DNA of 64,000 bases from Syntrophorhabdus sp. (GCA_012719415.1 JAAYAK010000237.1:1-64000), one strand, 5' to 3'; positions 32,494 through 41,507 are shown, counted from the stretch's first letter. Notes: a model not told the origin generated them from the sequence alone. Program-made: numbers and translations.

Positions 32494-34509
32494 TCACACA
32501 TCCTCTCTTATTGAGCATTGCGGGGGCCCATTTTCACTGGAATCGAGATAATCGACAGCGCAGTCGATATCCTCACGGCTGCCGATGAAAAGCAGGACGT
32601 CATCGGCAACGAGGCGCAGGGAAGGAGAGGGCATTCTATGGACCTCCCCGGCGCGTTCGATACCGATCACTGTCACGCCCGTCTTCGACCGGAGGTTGAG
32701 ATCCCTGAGGGTTTTTTCATCGGCCACCGAGCCCTGCCGTATCCGGTAGGTCTCGATCACGATGTTCTTGAGTATGTCCTCGCGTTCGACGAGGTATCTC
32801 CTGGGGAGCTTCACAACCCTCAATGCAAGGTAATTGTCCTGCCGTATCCTGTCGATGTGGTCCCGGATGTCGTTGACGGGAACCTGCAGCCGGTTCAGGA
32901 CCTTGGAGAATATCTCCACGGAGGTCTCGAATTCCTCGGGTATGACGTCGTTGGCTCCGAGATGCTTCAGTCCTTCCACCTCAGCCACGTACTTCGTGCG
33001 GGCAATGATGTACAGATGAGGGTTCGACGACCGCGCCAGTTGCACTATTCTCCTGGTGGACGGGGCGTCGCTGATGGCGACCACAAGGACGCTTGCGTGT
33101 CGTATTCCTATCTTGTGGAGAACCTCCGCGCTGGTGCCATCGCCGTAGTAGATCGGTTCACCCTTCTTCTTCCCCGCCCGGACGGTCTTGCTGTTGAGCT
33201 CCAGAGTGACATATTTGATATCCATGGAACGGAGGACACGCGCCAGATTCCCGCCGTTGAGGCCGAAGCCGATTATGATCACGTGGTCCTTTATGCTCCC
33301 GGGATAGCGTTCCGCGGCTCCTTTTCCCTTTCCCAGGAAGCGAAGAGGACTCTTCCTGGCGATCCATTCCGCGATGGATGATGATCCCCGTATGAGAAAG
33401 GGTGTCATTATCATCGTGATGATCGAAGCCGACAGAAAGGCTTGATAGAGATCGTCGGTGATAAGGCCATACTTCTTTCCTTCCAGCGCCAGGATGAACG
33501 AGAATTCGCCGATCTGAAAGAGATGAAGACCTGTCATGAGAGAGTTTTTAAGGGTGTTACCGAGGACCATGCCGGTGATGGTGATGGCGGTCGTCTTGAG
33601 TACCACTATCACAAAGACCATCACCGACACGCCGGCGACGTTGTTTACAAGCACTTTGAGGTCGAGGAGCATGCCGACGGAGATGAAGAAAAGCCCCGTG
33701 AAACTCTCTTTGAAGGGAAGGACGTCCGAAACGGCCTGGGCCGCATACTCTGATTCCGAGATGACCATGCCGGCCAGAAAGGCGCCGAGGGCCAGCGAGA
33801 GGCCCATGGACGATGTGAGCAGTGCCGTGCCGAGGCACAGCGTAATGATGGATATCACGAAGAGCTCCCGGCTCTTCATCCCCACCACCTGTTTGAATAC
33901 GAAGGGTACGAACCACCGGGAGGCAAAGAGTATGAGGGCTATGACCAGTGCTGCCTTCACAACAGTGAGGGCTATGCTGCTGCCGCCCGAATTGCCGGCA
34001 AGGACAGGGATGAGAAGCATGAAGGGCACGACACAGAGGTCCTGGAAGATCAATATCCCCACGGAAAAACGCCCATGGGGGCTGTTCATCTGGGCGCGGT
34101 CGAGGAGGATCTTGAAGACGATCGCCGTGCTGCTCAGGGCCACGAGAAAGCCGTCGAACAGAGCCCCCTCAAGCGGCTGGCCATAGAAGAAATAGCCTAT
34201 GCAGACGACAAAGGCGATCGTGAGCGCGACCTGCATGGCCCCGCCCCCGAGCACGATCGACTTCAGCTGGAAGAGGTTCTTGAGGGAAAACTCGAGCCCA
34301 ATGGTGAACATGAGCAGGACGACCCCGATCTCGGCGAGGAGTTCGATCTCGTGCGGGTCGCCGACGAGGTTGAAAGCGGACGGTCCGATGAGAATGCCGG
34401 CCAGGAGGAAACCCACCACGGACGATATCCGGAGCTTCCCGAGGACGAACACTATGAGGGCGCTTATCCCGAGAACGATCACCATCGCCTGAAGGTATTC
34501 AACGACCAT
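32494..34509 (-). CDS. Kef-type monovalent cation/proton antiporter with TrkA domains
   Basis: 671 residues from ATG 34509, RBS AAAGGAA; a longer in-frame extension lacks an RBS and is upstream of the likely promoter. Residues 1-385 form the antiporter with about 12 helices (GFLLAGILIGP, LLMFTIGLEFSL). A TrkA-N Rossmann domain follows (about 415-530, IIGFGLNGGNLARVL) and then a TrkA-C domain (to about 655). It is a ligand-gated K+ efflux system of the inner membrane. Confidence 0.92.
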   Translation of the reverse strand: MVVEYLQAMVIVLGISALIVFVLGKLRISSVVGFLLAGILIGPSAFNLVGDPHEIELLAEIGVVLLMFTIGLEFSLKNLFQLKSIVLGGGAMQVALTIAFVVCIGYFFYGQPLEGALFDGFLVALSSTAIVFKILLDRAQMNSPHGRFSVGILIFQDLCVVPFMLLIPVLAGNSGGSSIALTVVKAALVIALILFASRWFVPFVFKQVVGMKSRELFVISIITLCLGTALLTSSMGLSLALGAFLAGMVISESEYAAQAVSDVLPFKESFTGLFFISVGMLLDLKVLVNNVAGVSVMVFVIVVLKTTAITITGMVLGNTLKNSLMTGLHLFQIGEFSFILALEGKKYGLITDDLYQAFLSASIITMIMTPFLIRGSSSIAEWIARKSPLRFLGKGKGAAERYPGSIKDHVIIIGFGLNGGNLARVLRSMDIKYVTLELNSKTVRAGKKKGEPIYYGDGTSAEVLHKIGIRHASVLVVAISDAPSTRRIVQLARSSNPHLYIIARTKYVAEVEGLKHLGANDVIPEEFETSVEIFSKVLNRLQVPVNDIRDHIDRIRQDNYLALRVVKLPRRYLVEREDILKNIVIETYRIRQGSVADEKTLRDLNLRSKTGVTVIGIERAGEVHRMPSPSLRLVADDVLLFIGSREDIDCAVDYLDSSENGPPQCSIREDV

Positions 34510-34580
34510 TTGTTCCTTTCTCTCCACGCCTGTGATCGTGTTTGCCGGGCCACGCTGCGTGGATGCGCGGCGGTTTCTAT

Positions 34581-34609
34581 ATAATACGCGGATTGGCCCG
34601 GAAAACCAA
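34581..34609 (-). promoter_or_regulatory. Promoter candidate for the Kef-type antiporter
   Basis: Minus strand -35 TTGGTT (34609-34604), 17-base spacer, -10 TATTAT (34586-34581), giving a leader of about 65 bases. Confidence 0.5.
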
Positions 34610-34709
34610 GGGTTCTCTCCGTTGCTCCGTCTCCGGACCCTTAAGCCGCAGGGAGGCTGCTTCTTGATTTTCCCTTCCATCGGTGTTAGAAACCGGTAGG
34701 AGGAATGCC

Positions 34710-35063
34710 ATGATCGAGAAATGGATCGAAGAGGTAAAAAGATCGACGGATCCGGGCGAACTGGGAATGATGCTTGTGCATAACGGTGTCGTGCGGGCGA
34801 GCTCGAAAGAGGGAAGGCCGGTGAAAGGCATGCGGCTTTCTTACGACCGTGAGCGCCTCGCGGCCGTCATCGACGAGGCGAAAAGGCGTGAAGGAATTGC
34901 GGACGTGAGGGTCTGGATCAATGAAGGGGACCTGAGGGTTGGAGACGATATCATGTATGTCCTCGTGGCGGGACGTTTCAGGACCGATGTCCTGCCCGTT
35001 CTGCAGGAACTTCTTTCGAAGGTCAAGGGAGAGGTTGTTCATGAAGAGGAGGTGCTGTCTTGA
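34710..35063 (+). CDS. moaE: Molybdopterin synthase large subunit MoaE-like
   Basis: 117 residues from ATG 34710, with GGTAGGAGG upstream. MoaE features include EKWIEEVKRSTDPGELGMML, GVVRASSKEGRPVKGM, the DVRVWINEGDLRVGDDIMYV core and RTDVLPVLQELL. It adds sulfur from MoaD to the pterin precursor. No moaD or other moa gene is near. Its stop overlaps the TTG start of the next gene. Confidence 0.85.
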   Translation: MIEKWIEEVKRSTDPGELGMMLVHNGVVRASSKEGRPVKGMRLSYDRERLAAVIDEAKRREGIADVRVWINEGDLRVGDDIMYVLVAGRFRTDVLPVLQELLSKVKGEVVHEEEVLS

Positions 35064-35749
35064 AAAAGCGCGAGGAGAGCACCTGTGCCGCTTGCGACAT
35101 CCCCCTTCGGGAACGGGTCTGCACAAGTCCCGACGGAAAGGGTTCGAGGGGCTGTCCTACAGTTCTCAAGAAAGAGCTTATCGAGAAAGCGCGGAGGGAG
35201 TACAGAAAGAAAGCGGTGCGGGAGTTCGCCCGCCAGGCATCCATCCAGGAAGGGGAGTGTTACATCGACCGCGACCGGAAGCCCTACCGGCTGCACCCCG
35301 CCAAACCGAGAATACTGGAGATCTGCGAGTTCGCGAAGAAGATGGGGTACAGCAAGCTGGGTCTTGTTTTCTGCGGAGGGCTGGCAAAGGAAGCCGCGAC
35401 GGTTTCCGGGATATTTGCGCGAAAAGGCTTCGATGTCGTCTCGGTGATGTGCAAGGTCGGCAGGGTGCCGAAGGAAGAGATCGGCCTCGAGGACGAGCAC
35501 AAGATGTTCCGGGGTGAATTCGAGGCCATGTGCAACCCCATACTGCAGGCCCTGGTGGTGAATGACGCGAAATGCGAGTTCAATGTCCTCCTGGGGCTTT
35601 GTGTCGGCCATGACTCGCTTTTCCTGAAATATGCCAAGGCGCCCTCCACGGTGCTTGCCGTGAAAGACCGTGTCATGGGGCACAATCCCCTCGCGGCCGT
35701 GTATCTGTCGGAAGGGTATTATTCCTGGCTGGAAAACCCGGTGGAGTGA
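35060..35749 (+). CDS. DUF1847 Cys-rich putative metal-binding protein
   Basis: 229 residues starting at TTG 35060 after GAGGAGG, coupled to moaE. An N-terminal Cys cluster (CAAC, then C at 21 and 32) and conserved blocks such as RPRILEICEFAKKMGYSKLGLVFC-like and GLCVGHDSLFLKYA mark the DUF1847 family. Cytoplasmic. Function unknown; coupling to moaE suggests a tie with molybdenum cofactor. Confidence 0.82.
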   Translation: MKKREESTCAACDIPLRERVCTSPDGKGSRGCPTVLKKELIEKARREYRKKAVREFARQASIQEGECYIDRDRKPYRLHPAKPRILEICEFAKKMGYSKLGLVFCGGLAKEAATVSGIFARKGFDVVSVMCKVGRVPKEEIGLEDEHKMFRGEFEAMCNPILQALVVNDAKCEFNVLLGLCVGHDSLFLKYAKAPSTVLAVKDRVMGHNPLAAVYLSEGYYSWLENPVE

Positions 35750-35840
35750 AGGAAGGACCGGCAGAATTTGTGCCGGGACCCTTTCCCTTCCCAAGTCCGG
35801 CATCATGGGCTAAACTTATCTGTGTTGACGGGAGGTGAAC

Positions 35841-36557
35841 ATGGCACAACAGAAAGAATCATGTGTCAAAACGGCCAAAGGCCCGATAAGCGCCCCATCG
35901 GCCGAAGGGTCCGCAGCATCCGCACCAATTGAAAGGGAGGTGGCCATGGTGACAGCAAGAGTGGGCAAACCGGCACCGGATTTCGAGGCGAACGCATTTG
36001 TCGACGGTGGGTTCAAAAACATCACCCTTTCCGAGTTCAAGGGTCAGTGGGTCGTCCTTTGCTTCTATCCCGGGGACTACACCTTCGTTTGACCGACAGA
36101 GCTGGCGGCGGTCGCCGTCAAGCACGAAGAGCTGAAGGCGCTTGGGGTCCAGATCCTCGCGTGCAGCGTCGACAGCAGTTTCGTTCACAAGATCTGGAAC
36201 GAGGATGAACTGTCGAAGATGGTCAAGGGCGGTCTTCCCTTTCCGATGCTTTCAGACGCGGGGGGACGTATCGGAAAGGTCTACGGGGTATACGATGAGG
36301 AGGGAGGGGTCGATATCCGCGGCCGTTTTATAATCGACCCCGACGGCGTCATCCAGGCCATGGAGGTCATTACGCCTCCCGTGGGCCGCAACGTGGCGGA
36401 GTTCATCAGGCAGGTGCAGGCATTCCAGCACGTGCGCGCGACCGGCGAGGCAACCCCGTCGGGATGGCGGCCGGGCAAGGTGACGCTCACGCCCTCGCCG
36501 GATCTCGTCGGGAAGGTCTGGACGGTCTGGCAGCCGCAGATGGCGTTCGAGGATTAG
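35841..36557 (+). CDS. Selenocysteine-containing peroxiredoxin (TGA read through)
   Basis: 238 residues if the TGA at 36090-36092 is read as selenocysteine (residue 84). The frame continues with no indel on both sides: [14 protein letters not shown], exactly where Prx6/AhpC-type enzymes have the peroxidatic Cys in FYP.DFTFVCPTE. The C-terminal half ([43 protein letters not shown]) is intact. A candidate SECIS hairpin follows the TGA. Start: ATG 35841 with GGGAGGTG; a second strong RBS (GGGAGGTGGCC) precedes ATG 35946, which would remove a 35-residue extension. It reduces peroxides in the cytoplasm. Plausible because YedE/TusA selenium-type genes are nearby. Confidence 0.88.
36090..36119 (+). 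promoter_or_regulatory. UGA codon and candidate bacterial SECIS hairpin
   Basis: Starting at the TGA, GGCG (36104-36107) pairs with CGCC (36113-36116) around the loop GCGGT, and GAC (36095-36097) pairs with GTC (36117-36119) across a six-base bulge. The loop lies 15 bases after the TGA and contains GGU, as in the E. coli fdhF element. An alternative stem GACCG/CGGTC (36091-36095, 36109-36113) is possible. Folded by hand. Confidence 0.55.
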
Positions 36558-36571
36558 GCGATCAGAGCACC

Positions 36572-36605
36572 GGGGCCGGGAGACTGTGCGTGATCCCCCG
36601 GCCCC
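36572..36605. terminator. Bidirectional terminator-like hairpin
   Basis: Perfect 9-base arms GGGGCCGGG (36572-36580) and CCCGGCCCC (36597-36605) lie between the converging peroxiredoxin and MBL genes. Confidence 0.6.
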
Positions 36606-36614
36606 GCTGCATTT

Positions 36615-37661
36615 TCAGAAGACTACGACGTCTCCGTTGCCCAGGTACATCTTGCTGGGGGATCCGTGTCGGCCGCTGCCCTTGACGACGGGATAGCCCA
36701 GTTCCACCATCTTCTCGACGGCGCTCACCCCGGTGCAATGGTTGCAGGCGATCTTCCTGAAACCGAATCTCGCCATTTCCCTGACCGTCTTTTCCCCCTC
36801 GGGGCTGAGCGGTCCTACGGGAGCGATGTGGAGACCCCCGTAAAGACCATACAGGTTTTGTCCCCCCTCGAGTTTTGTCCTGGCGAACTCGGCAAAATCG
36901 ATGATGTTCTGGTGACAGCACCCGGTGACGCAGACGATCCCCTTATCCTTGACGTTGAAGTAGAGGGATTGTTCCCCCCGGGTGCGGCAGGGTATGGGCA
37001 GGTCGAAGGTGACGGAGGCGCAGCCGGGATAGAGCCTGTATATCTTCGCGGGGTCGTGCTTTACGAGTGTGCCTTTATAGGGAATGGAGTTTTTTACCTT
37101 CGATTTCTCGAATTCGGCGCCGGCGAGCAGGCGATATCCCTCGTCGTAGAACGTGTTGGGTATGATGACCTTGATTTGCGGATCGTGCCTCAAGACCGAT
37201 TCTATACCGAAGAAGTGGTCAAAGTGCTCATGCGTGACGTAGAGGAACTCGATCTCGCCTTTCTTCAGCATGCTGCCGATGCCTTCCCGTTCAAAGGCCT
37301 TATCCATGAACGAGTTGTTCCAGCCCGTGTCGAGGAGGAACCTGTGACGGCTGCCGTCGAGGCCTTCGATCTCGATGAGGCTGGAGTAACCCCCGCTGTT
37401 CTTCTGGTCCCAGTCGACGATCCACTGGTTTGCCTTCGGACCCCCCGCGTCCTTCATGTTCTTCATGAGGACGTTTCCGTCGAACCAGCTCGTTTCCGAG
37501 ATACAGGTGATCTTCACGCTTTTGCAGAGGCCGATGTCCTCTTTTCCCCCGCTTCGGGCGAATGCCATCGTTCTGGACAGAGGACCAGCTGCCCCCAGGG
37601 CCACGCCTGTTGCGGCCATCAGTTTCATGAACTCCCTCCTTGTCGCACCTCTTTCTTCCAT
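36615..37661 (-). CDS. Tat-exported MBL-fold metallohydrolase
   Basis: 348 residues from ATG 37661 (RBS GGGGAGG). The N-terminus has a twin-arginine signal (RREFMKLMAATGVALGAAG). The MBL motif THEHFDHF near residue 140 supplies zinc/iron ligands, with later His in CCHQN and GGLHIAP. It resembles the 7,8-dihydropterin-6-methyl-dihydropterin synthase-like MBL family. Tat export implies cofactor loading before export. It is the last gene of the long minus series; its start is 92 bases after the CDF-NifX stop. Confidence 0.87.
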   Translation of the reverse strand: MEERGATRREFMKLMAATGVALGAAGPLSRTMAFARSGGKEDIGLCKSVKITCISETSWFDGNVLMKNMKDAGGPKANQWIVDWDQKNSGGYSSLIEIEGLDGSRHRFLLDTGWNNSFMDKAFEREGIGSMLKKGEIEFLYVTHEHFDHFFGIESVLRHDPQIKVIIPNTFYDEGYRLLAGAEFEKSKVKNSIPYKGTLVKHDPAKIYRLYPGCASVTFDLPIPCRTRGEQSLYFNVKDKGIVCVTGCCHQNIIDFAEFARTKLEGGQNLYGLYGGLHIAPVGPLSPEGEKTVREMARFGFRKIACNHCTGVSAVEKMVELGYPVVKGSGRHGSPSKMYLGNGDVVVF

Positions 37662-37752
37662 GATAACCTCCCCTCTTGTGGATTGACCGGCTGCCTGATC
37701 GTCAGGCGGCGGTGAACAAACCTGGATAAGTTCGCCGCGGGGAAACGACCCG

Positions 37753-39066
37753 TCATGGTTTGTCCCCTCCCGACCGTATTGCGCCTTCGGCCAGTGATTT
37801 CTCGGCGGGATGGGTGGGAGCGCTGAGGAGTTCCATGTCGCCCCGGCGGAAACGTTCAAGGGTTTCCGTGACCGGTTCATCTTCCCGGGCCCTGTAAATG
37901 TCCACGAAGGCGTCTTTAAGCATGTGAAAGGATATCTCTCCTATCTGGGATGTAAAAAGAGTATTGAGGCCATACCGTGTCAATTCCTTTATAACCTTGA
38001 CCCCTACGTGAATGCTGGCCTTCTTCCCGAGGTGCTCATTGTAATAGAAATCCTCGATCTCGACCCCGCTTTCCCCGATCTTCACAACGATGAAGTACGG
38101 TGCCCGGCCGAAATGGCCGTGGACCTTTGAGTTGAGACCATCGATATTCTTGACGGGGATTATGGCAACGGTGGTCCTGAGCCTTCCGGGTTCCACATGG
38201 ACGTACACGGACTCTATGTAGGGAAAGGTCTTTTTGACGCGGTCTTCCACCCTGTCGGCAACGCCGTGGGCCTGGTACAGAGGCGCGTGGGGGTTGCTTT
38301 CGATATTGCACTCCACAAGCCTGAAAGGCCCGGCCTGTCTTATCTTAACGTCCCGAACCCCGGTTACGCCCTGGATGTCACTGATCTCCTGTATGATCTC
38401 CGATTGCAGCGGACGGTCAAGATTGGCGTCGAGGAGGATGAGCAGGGAAAACCAGATGGTCTCGAGGCCCAGCTTCAGGATGAGCAGGGAGATGATGACG
38501 AGGAGCACTCCCTCCACATAGGGGATGGAAAACCAGGCGGCCAGGATACCCGCGAGGACCGCGAAGGACACGGCAATATTGAGGTATGAGTCCTGGGCTA
38601 TCGTTTTGAGAGATTGGGAATTGATCTCATTTCCGACTGCGCCTTCCCGCCGCGCAAGGAAGTAGCCGATGACCATGGAGACGCAGGAAACAACGATCGG
38701 CAGCAGGGGAAAGGCACCTGTCGATGCGGGGGGACCGAACTTCCTCACCCCCTCCAGGAACACCTCGATCCCTGCCCAGGCAACGAGAAGTCCGATGATG
38801 AAACTGACAAGGGTCTCGGCCTTGTAGAGACCATAGGGGAAACGCTCCGTCTTTTTGCGGGCAGCCAGAAAAAGCCCGAACCATGAGGCGAATATCACGG
38901 TGAAGTCGGAAAAGGTGTGGAAACCGTCGGCGACGAGAAGAGGAGAATGAAACCCGTAGCCGATGAGGGCTTTGGCGGCGGCGAGCCCGAAGGTTACAGC
39001 AGAGGCAAAAAGGGCCGTCCGCTGACCCCTTGCCAGATCGACCTGGGCGATATCGCCATTTTTCAT
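37753..39066 (-). CDS. CDF cation exporter fused to a NifX-fold domain
   Basis: 437 residues. Residues 1-215 are a six-helix CDF transporter with the metal-site motif DGFHTFSDF in helix 2 and a second site QDSYLN in helix 5, where Q-D replaces the usual H-D. The CDF cytoplasmic domain follows (about 215-300). From about 303 a NifX-type domain appears: IIPVKNIDGLNSKVHGHFGRAPYF. The C-terminus ends in a charged tail. The fusion couples metal export to the NifX fold, so the latter may sense or bind the exported metal. It lies four bases after a zinc-ribbon gene. Confidence 0.88.
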   Translation of the reverse strand: MKNGDIAQVDLARGQRTALFASAVTFGLAAAKALIGYGFHSPLLVADGFHTFSDFTVIFASWFGLFLAARKKTERFPYGLYKAETLVSFIIGLLVAWAGIEVFLEGVRKFGPPASTGAFPLLPIVVSCVSMVIGYFLARREGAVGNEINSQSLKTIAQDSYLNIAVSFAVLAGILAAWFSIPYVEGVLLVIISLLILKLGLETIWFSLLILLDANLDRPLQSEIIQEISDIQGVTGVRDVKIRQAGPFRLVECNIESNPHAPLYQAHGVADRVEDRVKKTFPYIESVYVHVEPGRLRTTVAIIPVKNIDGLNSKVHGHFGRAPYFIVVKIGESGVEIEDFYYNEHLGKKASIHVGVKVIKELTRYGLNTLFTSQIGEISFHMLKDAFVDIYRAREDEPVTETLERFRRGDMELLSAPTHPAEKSLAEGAIRSGGDKP

Positions 39067-39070
39067 GGCT

Positions 39071-39304
39071 TTATTCCCGTCGGTCCTCTGCCGGGAACCG
39101 CCCCGCCATCATGCTCTGACAGCGGGGACAGGGCGTCAAAAAGCAGGGTTGCCCGGGAACCTTGTCCGTTATCATGCCGCACTGCGGACAAATGCACTGC
39201 CGTGGCGGCACGGCACACGAACGGGCCGGGTCACCCGTCTCTCCGGTGAGGGCCTTTCCACCACGTTTGCGATGACCGTGCCTGCCTCTGAATCCGAATG
39301 ACAT
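39071..39304 (-). CDS. Small zinc-ribbon protein of the NifX cluster type
   Basis: 77 residues, RBS GGAGG. A basic N-terminus is followed by CICPQCG and CPRCQSMM, a four-Cys ribbon like that of the protein at 44561-44812. It lies directly before the CDF-NifX gene. Confidence 0.75.
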   Translation of the reverse strand: MSFGFRGRHGHRKRGGKALTGETGDPARSCAVPPRQCICPQCGMITDKVPGQPCFLTPCPRCQSMMAGRFPAEDRRE

Positions 39305-39373
39305 CCCGGACCTCCGCTCCTGCCGGTGCGATGTGTCTCCTCTCAGGCCATCGGCGTACCACCCGCTCCCCGC

Positions 39374-40273
39374 CTACCGGTCCTCGACGAGAGGCGCCGA
39401 GGAGTCCGCGCACCATTCCTCCATGGACCCATCGAAAAGGGAGACCTTCTCATATCCCAGGACCTGACTCAGCATGTACCACCACGTGGGAGAGAAGCGG
39501 CCGGTGCAGCACAGGACGACGATCTCCTTCTTCCTGTCCTTGCCGACGGTACGGACAGCGTAGCGGTCGAGGCTTTCCCTGCTCCGGAAGGTCCCGTCCT
39601 TTCTGAACGCGTAAGTATAGGGCAGATTGACGCTGCCGGGAATGTGCCCCTTCTTCCTGATGCCCGGGTCTCGCACTTTACCGGTAAAATGACTGTGGAT
39701 CCTCGTATCGACTATGGTGACGCGACCGGCCTTTTCCCTGAGACATTCCTTTGAACAGAGCAGGTCCTTGTTCCAGGCGCAGCAATGAGAGCTGGGCGTT
39801 GCGGTCGCCCAGCCGCTGACAAGGGGACGCCCCTCCGCCTTCCACTTGCTGTAACCGCCGTCAAGAATGGCCACATTGGCGATACCGGCATATTTCATCG
39901 TCCAGGCGACCCGTGCCGGGTGCGCCCGGTCAAGGTCCGTGTCTGTCTTGCCGACGATAACCACAATGCTGTCCCGGCTGATCCCCGCGGACCTCAGATT
40001 GTCCTCGATATCGTCCTTCGGGGGGAGCTGGCATGAGATCTCCTTATCCATGGTCCGCCACGCGTTGTATGTCAGGCTGATGGACCCGGGCAGGTGGTCC
40101 TCTTTGTATTCCTCGACCTTTCTGATATCGGTGATGACAAGGCGGGGATCCTTCATGTTCTCCGCGAGCCACTTCGTTGTGACGACCGGGGATATCCCTT
40201 CGGCCGCGTTTGCGGTTGTTCCCACGGAAAGCGCGAGAACAACCAGGATAAGTGCCATGAGAACAGGTTTCAT
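39374..40273 (-). CDS. Periplasmic two-domain rhodanese
   Basis: 299 residues from ATG 40273 with GAGGAGG; a longer frame lacks an RBS. Signal peptide about 1-23. Two rhodanese domains are present: the first (about 30-150) ends in VIVGKTDTDLDRAHP and lacks the active Cys; the second (about 165-295) has VVLCCTGRF with the catalytic Cys near 265. It transfers sulfane sulfur. It sits between the NifU-type gene and the ribbon gene of the long minus series. Confidence 0.9.
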   Translation of the reverse strand: MKPVLMALILVVLALSVGTTANAAEGISPVVTTKWLAENMKDPRLVITDIRKVEEYKEDHLPGSISLTYNAWRTMDKEISCQLPPKDDIEDNLRSAGISRDSIVVIVGKTDTDLDRAHPARVAWTMKYAGIANVAILDGGYSKWKAEGRPLVSGWATATPSSHCCAWNKDLLCSKECLREKAGRVTIVDTRIHSHFTGKVRDPGIRKKGHIPGSVNLPYTYAFRKDGTFRSRESLDRYAVRTVGKDRKKEIVVLCCTGRFSPTWWYMLSQVLGYEKVSLFDGSMEEWCADSSAPLVEDR

Positions 40274-40311
40274 GACTGCCTCCTCGTGATGCGGAATACT
40301 GCCTTCCCGGC

Positions 40312-40701
40312 CTAATCCTTCAAACTCGACATATAACGCGCAAGGTGGTTCAGGATCGCTTTCTTCAATCCCGTCGCGCCGAGATTCGAGCAATGGAGCT
40401 TGTACTCCGGGAGGCCTCCCAGGGCCTTGACGATATCCATATCATCGATCATCATGGCCTCGTCGAGGTCCTTGCCGACGGCAAGCTCCGTCATGACACT
40501 CGCGCAGGCAATGGAAGCGGGACATCCCCGGATCTGGTATCGTATGGCCACGATGATGTTGTCCTCAACTTTGATGAAGACCCTGAGGAAGTCCCCGCAG
40601 TTCGGGTCGCCGATCTCCCCCATCCCGTCATGGTTGGTGATGATGCCGACGTTGCGGGGGTTGTTGAAATGGTCCATGACGATCGGAGTGTATTCGTTCA
40701 T
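40312..40701 (-). CDS. NifU/IscU-type Fe-S scaffold
   Basis: 129 residues. The three scaffold cysteines are in GDPNCGD (about 35), RGCPASIAC (about 61-68) and KLHCSNLG (about 104). It assembles Fe-S clusters on sulfur donated by a desulfurase, none of which is seen nearby. The start overlaps the stop of the DUF364 gene by four bases, so they are translated together. Confidence 0.92.
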   Translation of the reverse strand: MNEYTPIVMDHFNNPRNVGIITNHDGMGEIGDPNCGDFLRVFIKVEDNIIVAIRYQIRGCPASIACASVMTELAVGKDLDEAMMIDDMDIVKALGGLPEYKLHCSNLGATGLKKAILNHLARYMSSLKD

Positions 40702-41450
40702 TGGAGACTGTGCCCTCTCTGGTTTTTCATTAGGGTGACGAGCCGGATGGAACCGGTACGCTTCAATGCCCTGAAGTTTGCTCCCTGACGGATACCGAGG
40801 AGTGCCGTGTCAGGGTCGGTGACGATGGAACCGGAGATGATGTCGACGCCGTGATCGAACAGCACGCTTGTGAGAGGCGTGGTGGGACCGAGCAGCATCT
40901 TTGTGCTGCCCGAAGGGCAAAGGCCGAGTATGGTGCCGAGGGTGTGATTGATGAGGGTAGTGCTGGAGATGGCTATCAGGTCGGATCGCGCGAGGAGGGT
41001 CCCGGTCTCTTCCTCGGGTCGGTCCCCGGGTTGCAACCTCTTTTCGATGACCCAGAGGTTCTTCGCGACCTTTCTCAGGTCATCGACAAAGGGAAAATGA
41101 CCGATCACCGTGATGTTCTTTCCCTGGCCGTTCTCGGCGAGATAATCCCCGGCGTTGAGGTCGATGCATCGCGCCATGTCGACATCGATGAGGGAATTGA
41201 TCGCGGCGAGCCCCACCGATGCATCGAGAGTGCTGGAGAGCACCGCGCCCTTCGCCAGGGAAGCCGCGCTTGTCTGGAGGTATGATGTTTGCCCCGGCTC
41301 CCTGCCGTCTTCCATCTTGCAGTCATAGATCATCGTCGATGCCAGACCGCAATGCCGGCTGACCACAGCTGTCCAGAAGATGCCCCTGGTCACATCCGTG
41401 ACGGGAGCATCGACGGTGATGGACGATATGATGTCCTCGAGCACTTTCAT
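40698..41450 (-). CDS. DUF364 putative heavy-metal-chelating protein
   Basis: 250 residues of the DUF4213/DUF364 type: TRGIFWTAVVSRHCGLASTM at the start, the ITVIGHFPFVDDLRK block in the middle, ISSTTLINHTLGTILGLC and LLGPTTPLTSVLFDHGVDIISG toward the end. Cytoplasmic. The family is associated with metal (Mo, W or Co) handling. It lies after a strong hairpin and is coupled to the NifU-type gene. Confidence 0.85.
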   Translation of the reverse strand: MKVLEDIISSITVDAPVTDVTRGIFWTAVVSRHCGLASTMIYDCKMEDGREPGQTSYLQTSAASLAKGAVLSSTLDASVGLAAINSLIDVDMARCIDLNAGDYLAENGQGKNITVIGHFPFVDDLRKVAKNLWVIEKRLQPGDRPEEETGTLLARSDLIAISSTTLINHTLGTILGLCPSGSTKMLLGPTTPLTSVLFDHGVDIISGSIVTDPDTALLGIRQGANFRALKRTGSIRLVTLMKNQRGHSLQ

Positions 41451-41468
41451 AATGATGGCCTGTTTCCG

Positions 41469-41507
41469 TTCGGGGACGGATGACGCGGTCCGTCAGCCGT
41501 CCCCGAA
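41469..41507. terminator. Very strong hairpin between the Mrp and DUF364 genes
   Basis: Outer arms TTCGGGGACGG (41469-41479) and CCGTCCCCGAA (41497-41507) are perfect. The loop itself holds TGACG and CGTCA, giving a near-continuous stem of 16-17 pairs. No T-run follows in either direction, so it may be a processing or stability hairpin rather than a terminator. Confidence 0.65.

Noticed and set aside
36090-36092. In-frame stop making the peroxiredoxin a pseudogene
   Set aside because: The codon is TGA at exactly the catalytic position, the frame is intact on both sides and a hairpin follows; random decay would not hit this place alone.
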